This document shows positions 25,086-31,785 of a DNA stretch of 64,000 bases, piece after piece. The notes beneath the pieces were generated by a model. The model ran no database searches, was not told the DNA's origin, and saw only the letters and a list, made by a program, of their open reading frames with translations. Both the position numbers and the translations under genes were made by a program. Numbering within the stretch: position 1 is the first letter of the stretch; every line of letters begins with the position of its first letter. The DNA comes from Chloroflexota bacterium (lineage in GTDB: Bacteria; Chloroflexota; Chloroflexia; Thermomicrobiales; JADLAZ01): the NCBI GenBank assembly GCA_020849725.1, contig JADLAZ010000272.1, forward strand, positions 7,695 to 71,694, in the 5' to 3' direction.

Positions 25086-27550
25086 CTCGGCGTCAGGCGC
25101 ATCTCGCCCTCCAGATTGACGAGAATGTCGGCGTCGTCTAGCCAGAGCGGGTGATAGCGGTTCTCGAGCCAGAGGGTGGTCTGGTCACGGTAGTGGGGGC
25201 TGGCCAGGTGGCCCGACAGCCCGGTCGTCACCGTCGCCCAGGCTCGGCTGCCACTCAGGTCAGCCAGCAGGCGGTAGGTCGAGCCGCTGGTGACGGCGAA
25301 GTTCAGCCCGACCTCGTGACCGGCGGCACGGACGGTGCCCGAGCCACCGCTGGTGGCAAACGGACCGACGCTGAGCCGGCGCAGCCCGCGCCGGTCGCCC
25401 AGCGGATGGGGAAAGACGACACGGTGGTGACGGCCCCAGGTCCAGCGCGCGTTGTATACCGACGGATGCCCAAGGTGAACGAGCGCCGGGTCGGCGTCGT
25501 CGCGCAGCAATGGGCCGATGCGCGCCGTCAGGGCGGCGATGGCCGCGCGCGCGGCGGCGCGGAAGCTCGCCGCGATGTCGACGCCGGGCGGCGGGAACCA
25601 GGCCGGTGGGTCCGCCTCCAGCAGGCGGCGAGCAATAGCGTTGCCCTGCACCTGGGCTGCCGGCTGCGCGGCGACCAACGCCGGCAGCCGCGCAACCACG
25701 ACGTGAGCACGCCAACTCTCCCAGATAGCCTGGAAGAGCGTTGGGACGACGCTGTGGGTGATGTAGGCGCCGTCCCAGCGCCGCAGCGCCGCCGCGACCG
25801 GCGCCAGGTCGGCCGCGTCGTCGGCAGTCAGCAACTCGACAATGCGACCGGTCAGGTCAACGGCGCGCTGGTGGACAACGTCGCCGTGGATCGCTGCCGC
25901 CTCCAGCGGCGCCAGCCGCGGCCAGGCGTCGAGCCGCTGGCGGATGCGGGCGAAGCGATAGCCATCTGACCAGGCGCCCTGAGCCAGGTAGGCGGAGTGG
26001 GCCGCGTCGGCCGGCCAGGGCGGATTGTTGGCCGTCGCTACCCAACCACGCTGCGGGTCGACGAGCCGCGGCAGCGCATCAGCCGCCAGGTACCCGTCCC
26101 AGACGTGGGTCAGGTCATTGGCCGGTCGCACCGAGCGGGACGGCTCGTGGCGGCGTGGCACACGCCCAGCCACCTGATAGCCGATGTGGCCGTCGGTCGT
26201 GGCGTACACGAAATTGAGCGGCGGGCAAGGCCAGCGGCGCAGCGCCGCCCTCACCTCGTCGGCATCGCGAGCGCGCTGCAGGTCGAGCGCGGCGCGCACA
26301 CCGGCCGGCGGCTCATGGCCGACCCAGCTCAGCGACAGTGGTGGCCAGCCAGCGGCGTCAATCGGCGGCACCAGGTCAGTGACGATCGGGCCGCGCCGCG
26401 TGCGCCGCACCGTCAGCCGCTCTGGCTCGCCGCCGGCTACGGCGATCGCTTGCTCGGCGACGTCGAACGGCGCCCAGGCAGCGCCGTCACGATAGCGCGT
26501 CGGGTCGGCCGCGTCGACCTCCTCGACGTAAAGGTCGCGCACGGACACGGCGTGGTTGGTCACGCCCCAGGCGACATGTCGGTTGCGTCCGAGGTAGATA
26601 CCGGGCGTGCCGAGATAGATCGCGCCGATGGCGTCCAGGTCCGGCGCTTGCACGTGGGCTTCCAGCCACTGAGGCGGGTTGGCAAACATGTTGTGCGGAT
26701 CGGAGCACAGCACCGGCGCGCCGGTCGTCGCCTTGACGCCGGCCAGCGCCCAGTTGTTGCTGCCGATGCCGGGTTCGTGGCCGGTGACCGCTCGACCACC
26801 CCCGGCGACGTCGAGCGGCACGATTGTTTCACCAGGCAACTCCGTCATCAGGTAGGCCGCCCGCAGGTCCGGCGGCAGGTAGCGCTCGGCGGCGGCGATC
26901 GGCGCAACGGCCTCCAGACGACCGGTCAACGTCCACCAGCGGTATTTCCACAGCAGAATGCTGTCGACCGGCCGCCAGTGCGTCGGTCGGTAGTCGAGCA
27001 ACTCGAATTCCAGCGGCCAGGTTCGGCACTGCTCGGCCCAGGCGTTGATCCCGGCGGCGATGGCGGCCAACGCCTCAGCCTCCTGCTCATCGAGCGCGCC
27101 GAGGCTGGCCGCCGCCGCACCGGCGATGTCGAGCGTGCGCACCATCCGGTCGCTCGGCAGCGCGCTTGGACCCAGCACGGCCGCCAGGTCACCGGCGGCA
27201 AAGCGGCGCATGTAGTCGAGTTGCCAGAGCCGCTCCTGGGCCATGCAGAAGCCGAGCGCGACGAACACGTCCCACGTCCGGGCGGCCCGGATGTGCGGCA
27301 CGCCCCATCGGTCCCAGCGCACCGATGTCGCCGCGCCGACCGGCGCGGGCATGTCGCCGGTGCGCGGCGGCAGTCGCTCGCGCAGATAGGCTCTCCGCCA
27401 GGCTACCAGCTCGCGGCGCGACAGCCCCGACAGAGCGACGGCCGCCGGCACGGTGAGATCGCCGCGCAGCAGGCGCAGTAGCGTGGCCCTCTGTGCCGGC
27501 GACACGGCCACTCCGGCCGGCGCTGGCGCTGGCGTCTCCCCCGCAGTCAC
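25082..27550 (-). CDS. Penicillin acylase family (S45) Ntn-hydrolase with N-terminal HTH-like segment
   Basis: This 822-residue protein is of the penicillin/acyl-homoserine-lactone acylase family. The alpha-chain region starts near VRWDRWGVPHIRAARTWDVFVALGFCMAQERLWQLDYMRR. The autocatalytic cleavage/nucleophile site is G-S264-N-N-W. Beta-chain landmarks are LCSDPHNMFANP, YLGTPGIYLGRNRHVAWGVTN, WVATANNPPWP and a C-terminal TSGGSGTVR...SGSTYRLLADLSG. There is no signal peptide, unlike most periplasmic members. Residues 16-62 instead resemble a small helix-turn-helix (LLRLLRGDLTVPAAVALSGLSRRELVAWRRAYL). The start is GTG 27550 with GGAGG 6 bases upstream. The substrate is unknown. Confidence 0.87.
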   Translation of the reverse strand: MTAGETPAPAPAGVAVSPAQRATLLRLLRGDLTVPAAVALSGLSRRELVAWRRAYLRERLPPRTGDMPAPVGAATSVRWDRWGVPHIRAARTWDVFVALGFCMAQERLWQLDYMRRFAAGDLAAVLGPSALPSDRMVRTLDIAGAAAASLGALDEQEAEALAAIAAGINAWAEQCRTWPLEFELLDYRPTHWRPVDSILLWKYRWWTLTGRLEAVAPIAAAERYLPPDLRAAYLMTELPGETIVPLDVAGGGRAVTGHEPGIGSNNWALAGVKATTGAPVLCSDPHNMFANPPQWLEAHVQAPDLDAIGAIYLGTPGIYLGRNRHVAWGVTNHAVSVRDLYVEEVDAADPTRYRDGAAWAPFDVAEQAIAVAGGEPERLTVRRTRRGPIVTDLVPPIDAAGWPPLSLSWVGHEPPAGVRAALDLQRARDADEVRAALRRWPCPPLNFVYATTDGHIGYQVAGRVPRRHEPSRSVRPANDLTHVWDGYLAADALPRLVDPQRGWVATANNPPWPADAAHSAYLAQGAWSDGYRFARIRQRLDAWPRLAPLEAAAIHGDVVHQRAVDLTGRIVELLTADDAADLAPVAAALRRWDGAYITHSVVPTLFQAIWESWRAHVVVARLPALVAAQPAAQVQGNAIARRLLEADPPAWFPPPGVDIAASFRAAARAAIAALTARIGPLLRDDADPALVHLGHPSVYNARWTWGRHHRVVFPHPLGDRRGLRRLSVGPFATSGGSGTVRAAGHEVGLNFAVTSGSTYRLLADLSGSRAWATVTTGLSGHLASPHYRDQTTLWLENRYHPLWLDDADILVNLEGEMRLTPS

Positions 27551-27677
27551 GTCACGCCTCCATCCCTGTCATGCTCTGTCATGCGGCCGGCCCAGCCGCG
27601 GATTGACCCTCGTGCCATCGGCGCGGCCTGGATGCCAGCGTTCGCCGACATGATCGCTGAGGGTGCGCCGACGCTCG

Positions 27678-29678
27678 CTAGCCGTGGACGCGGCCACGCT
27701 TCTGCTGGACGTAGTCAACCAGGATGTACTCGCCAAGACGATCCGGCTCGGCGTAAAAGGCGCGCCCCCGGTTGAGTTCGGTCATCTCCTCGACGAATTG
27801 CTCCAGCCCCTCGCCCGCGTCGAGCATGAAGGTGGTGATGATGATGCGATCCCGGGTGCAGCGCAACACCTGGCGCAGCGTAGCGCGATAAGTCTCCGGC
27901 ATCGGCGGCCAACTGAAGACTGGACCATCATCGGTCAGGTGCGCCGTCGGCTCACCGTCGGTCACGACGATGATCTGGCGCGTGGCGCCGGGGTATTTGG
28001 CCAGTTTCTGCCGGGCGAGAATGAGCGCGTGCTCCAAGTTCGTGCCCTGCGACCAGCCGTCGATCTGGAGTGAGAACAGCGCCTCTGGGTCGAGTTCCTG
28101 GGCCAGTGGGCCGAAGCCGATGATGTGCAGGGCATCGCGCGGGAACTGCCCCTTGATCAGGCTGTGCAGCGCCAGCGTCACTTTCTTAGCCGCCAGGAAG
28201 CAGTCGCGCAGCAGCATCGACCGGCTCAGGTCGATGCACAGCACCGTTGCGGCGCGTGCCGTCTGCTCGGTGCGGAAGACGGCGAAGTCGTCCGGAGAGA
28301 GCTGGATCGGCAGTCCGGGGCCACGCCGGTAGATCGCCTGCCGCAGCGTCCCCTGCAAGTCGAGCAGGAACGGGTCACCGAAGGCGTAGGGCTTGCTCTC
28401 GTCCGTCCGCTCGCCACCGCCGCCGCGCCGGACGGTCTCGTGCTGGCCGGCACGGTCCTGGGCGATGCGCACGAAAATGTCGCGCAGCGCCTTCTGGGCA
28501 ATGCGGCGGATAGCGGCGGCCGTCAGCTCCAGCCGGTTGCCGCGCTGCTCCAGCAGGCCAGCCTCCTCCAGCAGGCGCTGCAGGCTCTCCAGTTGCTCCA
28601 AATCCAGGCGCGACTCCTCGCCCAGCAACTCACCCAACTCGTTGCGGTCGACTTGCCGCAGCGATCCCTGCTGCCGCGCCTCTTCCAATTGCTGCTCAAG
28701 CTGGTCCAGCCGGCTGAGGTGGTCCATCTGGTCCAGCGCCTGGTCGAGTGAGACGTCCTCGTCGCCGCTGAACTCGTAGGGTTGGCCAAAGTCGGGCAAC
28801 TCCTGGTAGAGATGTTGACCCAGCTCAGCCAGTTCCTTGGCCAGCGCGTCATCGCCCATCATCTGCTGCATCAAGTTCCACAGCTCCTGGCGCTGGCTGG
28901 GTGACATGCTGTTGAGGAGCGACTGCATCGCGTTCATCTGCTGGCCGAGACGCTCGACGAGTTGGTCCAGGTTTTCGATGCCAGGCCCGAAGTGGTGGCC
29001 GTGCTGCTGCATGAAGCCGTCGAAGTCGATCGGCTTGCCCTCGGCGCGGTCGCGCAGCATCTGGTTCAAGTCTTGCAGCATCTCCCGCAGCGCCTGCATG
29101 TCGCCCTGGCCCATGCCCTGCATCGCCTGGCGCAGTGCGTCGAAGTTGCTGTTAGCCACCTGCTGCTTCAGGCGGTCTCGCAGTGCCTGGAAGCGCTGTT
29201 GCGCCTCCGGCTCCATGAACTCGTACTGCTCCAACCCGCGCATCTGGCCGGCCAGATCGGGCGGCAGGTCGGCCAATTGCTCCTTCTTGGCCTGGGCCAT
29301 GCGCGCCTTGGCCTGCTGCAGGCGCTCGGCCAGTTCCGGATCCATGCCCTCCGGCGGTATGGTCGGCTGCTGGCGCTGCTCGAGGCCGGCCTGCTCGATG
29401 CGGAGGATTTCAGCCAGCTCTCGCTTGATGTCTTCCAGCGCCGACCCAATGTTGTAGCGTTGAAGACTCTGCTGGCGGCGGTCTTTGAGGCGGTTGAGCA
29501 AGCCGCGCAGCCCCTCCAGCCCCTGGCGCGGCAGCCCCGCGCGCTGGATCCGCTGCAGCAAGCGGCGGGGATCGCGCCCGGCGAGCAATTCATCGGCCAT
29601 CTCATCGAGCAATGCACCCGCGTCAAACGGCTCCAGGCGCTGCGACCCGTCCCAGCGCGAGTACTCGACGATGCCCAT
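27678..29678 (-). CDS. Large vWA-domain protein (MIDAS-containing)
   Basis: This 666-residue soluble protein ends in a von Willebrand A domain. The metal-ion-dependent adhesion site is D483-L-S-R-S487, with TNLEHAL and VVTDGEPTAH supplying further ligands. The first 450 residues are highly helical and Gln/Leu/Glu-rich (GLEGLRGLLNRLKDRRQQSLQRYN; LDQLEQQLEEARQQGSLRQ) and probably form coiled coils. Similar proteins usually work with MoxR or magnesium-chelatase-like AAA+ ATPases, but none is adjacent. AGGAG lies upstream of ATG 29678; an in-frame extension to 29792 lies over the promoter. The specific function is unknown. Confidence 0.82.
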   Translation of the reverse strand: MGIVEYSRWDGSQRLEPFDAGALLDEMADELLAGRDPRRLLQRIQRAGLPRQGLEGLRGLLNRLKDRRQQSLQRYNIGSALEDIKRELAEILRIEQAGLEQRQQPTIPPEGMDPELAERLQQAKARMAQAKKEQLADLPPDLAGQMRGLEQYEFMEPEAQQRFQALRDRLKQQVANSNFDALRQAMQGMGQGDMQALREMLQDLNQMLRDRAEGKPIDFDGFMQQHGHHFGPGIENLDQLVERLGQQMNAMQSLLNSMSPSQRQELWNLMQQMMGDDALAKELAELGQHLYQELPDFGQPYEFSGDEDVSLDQALDQMDHLSRLDQLEQQLEEARQQGSLRQVDRNELGELLGEESRLDLEQLESLQRLLEEAGLLEQRGNRLELTAAAIRRIAQKALRDIFVRIAQDRAGQHETVRRGGGGERTDESKPYAFGDPFLLDLQGTLRQAIYRRGPGLPIQLSPDDFAVFRTEQTARAATVLCIDLSRSMLLRDCFLAAKKVTLALHSLIKGQFPRDALHIIGFGPLAQELDPEALFSLQIDGWSQGTNLEHALILARQKLAKYPGATRQIIVVTDGEPTAHLTDDGPVFSWPPMPETYRATLRQVLRCTRDRIIITTFMLDAGEGLEQFVEEMTELNRGRAFYAEPDRLGEYILVDYVQQKRGRVHG

Positions 29679-29720
29679 GGTGTCTCCTGAGAGCAATAGA
29701 TCCCTGGCACGTGCGGGCAC

Positions 29721-29729
29721 AGTATACCA
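29721..29729 (-). promoter_or_regulatory. Extended -10 promoter of the vWA gene
   Basis: The minus strand reads TGGTATACT. Initiation near 29714 would give a leader of about 36 bases. Confidence 0.45.
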
Positions 29730-29860
29730 GCGTGGAGGCGGAGGGGAGCCAATCAGCGGAGTGGGCGCGGCCGCTGGCCCAATGGCCCCCATTCCCGTAG
29801 ACTCAGGTTCGCGCCGCCAGCCGGGGCAACGCCGCCTCGCGTGGTCAGGAAGGACCGCCG

Positions 29861-30352
29861 ATGTCTGCCGCTACATGGCCACACGTTGGCGCCACCGAGG
29901 GTCACCGTCTCCCGCCGCTCGCTCTGCCGCTGGCTGGGGGCGGCCGGCTTGACCTCCGCGCCTGGCGTGCCCGGTTCAATGTCGTCGTCGCGGTGCTACC
30001 CGAGGTCGCCGACCCGGCCACCGGTGCGGCGCTGGCCGCGCTCCAGGCTCACCAGGCCGTCTTCGCGGAGGAGCATGCCCGGTCGGTGGCCATCGTCGGT
30101 GGCCCGCTTGACGCCGCGACCGCGCTCCGCGACCAACTCGGCCTGGCCTTCCCCGTCGCCGCCGACGCCACCAGCGCCACGCTCGACCTCCTCACGCCGG
30201 TGACGGACCGTGAGCGACAGCCAGTCGTGCTGCTGGCCGACCGCTACGGCGAGATCCGGCGGCGCGAGGTCGGCTGGCTGGCCGTGTCGCCGTCCGGCAT
30301 CGCCGGGTGGCGCGACTGGCTCACCTACATCGACTGCCTCTGCTCGTGCTGA
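29861..30352 (+). CDS. Thioredoxin-fold (AhpC/TSA-like) protein lacking a peroxidatic Cys
   Basis: This 163-residue protein has a peroxiredoxin-like layout: GHRLPPLALPLAGGGRLDLRAWRARFNVVVAVLP, then AVFAEEHARSVAIVGGPLDAATALRDQLGLAFPVAADATSATLDLL and PVVLLADRYGEIRRREVGW. The strand-helix position where a peroxidatic Cys would sit reads LPEVADP, with no Cys. The only cysteines are in the extreme C-terminal tail DCLCSC. It could be a structural or regulatory relative, or use the tail cysteines. AGGAAGGACC precedes the ATG. It converges on ccdA, 21 bases away, next to the selenoprotein gene. Confidence 0.65.
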   Translation: MSAATWPHVGATEGHRLPPLALPLAGGGRLDLRAWRARFNVVVAVLPEVADPATGAALAALQAHQAVFAEEHARSVAIVGGPLDAATALRDQLGLAFPVAADATSATLDLLTPVTDRERQPVVLLADRYGEIRRREVGWLAVSPSGIAGWRDWLTYIDCLCSC

Positions 30353-30373
30353 TGCAGCGGCCGGGCCGCTGGC

Positions 30374-31105
30374 TCAGCCGCCGATCGGCTCGATCGGTGG
30401 CGCCAGCGCCGCCAGCAGGGCAAAGGTATTCGTCAGCAGCAGCACCCCGACCACGATCAGGAAGGCGCCGCTGACGATCGAGACGGTCCGCGCGTGCCCG
30501 TTGATCCGGCGCAGCAGCCCGCCGAACCGCCCCAGCGCCAGCGCTGCACCAACGAACGGCACGCCCAGCCCCAGCGAGTAGGTGAAGAACAGCAGCCCCG
30601 CCTGCCCCGCCTGCGTCGTGGCCAGTGCGAAGATGCCGGTCAACACCGTGCCGATGCACGGCGACCAGCCGGCGGCGAAGAACATGCCGAGCAGGTACGA
30701 TACCCCGACCGAGCCGGGCTTGCCGGCCCCAGCCTCCAGCCGCACCTGCCGCGCCAGCAGTGGGATGGTGATCCAACCGGCCATGTGCAGGCCCATTACG
30801 ATCACGGCCGCCCCGCCGACGATGCGCAGCACGTCCAGCCCAGTCTGCAACCAGCCGATCAGCAGGCTGACCGCGATACCAGCCACGGTGAAGACGGTCG
30901 CGAAGCCCAGCACGAACGCCAACGCATGTCGCACCAGCGCTGCCCGCGACGGCGCGGCCGTACCCTGGACCGAAGCGCCGGCCAGATAGCCCAGATAGGC
31001 CGGCGTCAGCGGCAGCACGCACGGCGACAGGAAGCTGAGCAACCCGCCAACGAACGCCAGGGCCAGCGCCAGCACGAATGGCGCGCCCGCCAGCCCGCTG
31101 GTCAT
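30374..31105 (-). CDS. ccdA: CcdA-type thiol electron-transfer membrane protein
   Basis: This 243-residue membrane protein has six hydrophobic segments. The two redox-active cysteines lie in the family motifs LSFLSPCVLPLTPAYLGYLAG and FFAAGWSPCIGTVLTGIFALA. CcdA carries reducing equivalents from cytosolic thioredoxin to extracytoplasmic thioredoxin-like proteins, for example in cytochrome c maturation. Its ATG overlaps the stop of the upstream TlpA-like gene by two bases within ATGA, so the two are translated together. The TlpA-like selenoprotein is its probable partner. Confidence 0.92.
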   Translation of the reverse strand: MTSGLAGAPFVLALALAFVGGLLSFLSPCVLPLTPAYLGYLAGASVQGTAAPSRAALVRHALAFVLGFATVFTVAGIAVSLLIGWLQTGLDVLRIVGGAAVIVMGLHMAGWITIPLLARQVRLEAGAGKPGSVGVSYLLGMFFAAGWSPCIGTVLTGIFALATTQAGQAGLLFFTYSLGLGVPFVGAALALGRFGGLLRRINGHARTVSIVSGAFLIVVGVLLLTNTFALLAALAPPIEPIGG

Positions 31106-31680
31106 CGCGGCAGGATCGATTCGATCTGCGCCTGCACCTCCGACGTCGTCACCCGGCCGACGCCCTGGCCGGCGATGCGGCCGTCCGGTCCGATCAACGC
31201 GTGTGCCGGCCGAAAGCGGATGCCATACGCCCGCCAGACCGCCTTGGCCTCGTCATGCGCCACGGGGTAAGCGATCTGCAACTCCTTGATCGCCGCCGCC
31301 ACCGGCAGTTGGCCGGGGAAGTCGTAGCCCTGCACGCCCACCATCACCAGGCCGCGGCCCTGGTAGCGCGCATGCCACTCGTTCAAGGTCGGAACCTCCG
31401 ACCGGCAAGTCGGTCATATCGTGCTCCAGAACACCAGGAACACCGGCTGGCCACGCGCCTCGGCCAGCGTCAGCGGCGGCGAGTTGAACCACTGAACGTC
31501 GGTCAACTCTGGCGCCAACCCCGCCGTGCCGGTGGCTGGGTTGGGCACGGACGCCGGCGCGGTCGGCGCCACCGTCGGCATGACCGTCGCGGTCGGTGGT
31601 GGGTTCGCCACGCCACACCCCGCTGCCACGAGTGCCGCCCCGAGCGCCGCCACCGAGCGCACTATCTGCCGTCGTCGCAC
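31102..31680 (-). CDS. TlpA-like thioredoxin lipoprotein with in-frame TGA: probable selenoprotein (UPTC)
   Basis: Reading through one in-frame TGA (31416-31414) gives a 192-residue protein. Residues 1-22 form a lipoprotein signal ending LVAAGC. A Pro/Thr/Ala linker follows, then a TlpA/ResA-like thioredoxin domain: LTLAEARGQPVFLVFWSTI-U89-P-T-C92-RSEVPTLNEWHARYQGRGLVMVGV, and later GIRFRPAHALIGPDGRI with the cis-Pro region. TGA sits exactly at the first Cys of the CxxC site. The frame is intact on both sides with good homology, and a SECIS-like hairpin follows. A standard gene caller would split it into 31414-31680 and 31102-31386. The start is GTG 31680 with AAGGAGACGACG upstream. A point mutation or sequencing error in a CPTC gene is the alternative. 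Confidence 0.75.
31387..31416 (-). promoter_or_regulatory. SECIS-like element downstream of the in-frame TGA
   Basis: On the minus strand TGA (31416-31414) is followed by a 10-base spacer, then a perfect 6-bp stem GGTCGG/CCGACC (31403-31398 with 31392-31387) capped by a five-base loop AGGTT (31397-31393). The loop starts 17 bases after the TGA. A short GC-rich stem, Gs near the start of the apical loop and this spacing match bacterial SECIS elements. The AGGU loop resembles the AGGUCU loop of the E. coli fdhF SECIS. SelB would recognise it. A competing CCGAC/GTCGG pairing just after the TGA is possible. Confidence 0.7.
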
Positions 31681-31785
31681 CGTCGTCTCCTTGCGCGCCG
31701 ATCAGTCGCACTGGACGATTGCATCCCAACAACACCCGGCTCGGGCGTTGTATTCCCCTTGGCCCCGGTCATCCCGGCGCCGGTG

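Noticed and set aside
25151..27481. Long plus-strand open frames opposite the penicillin acylase
   Set aside because: Their composition (Arg/Gly/His/Asp-rich) and lack of motifs mark them as shadows of the acylase gene.
27386..27500. The HTH-like segment as a separate small regulator gene
   Set aside because: It is in frame with the acylase and has the only good ribosome binding site upstream, at 27550. There is no stop between it and the acylase.
31102..31680. Two separate genes or a plain pseudogene at this locus
   Set aside because: The frame is intact through the TGA, the TGA is exactly at an active-site Cys, and a SECIS-like hairpin follows. A random nonsense mutation would not predict this. 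It is kept as an alternative, not as the main call.
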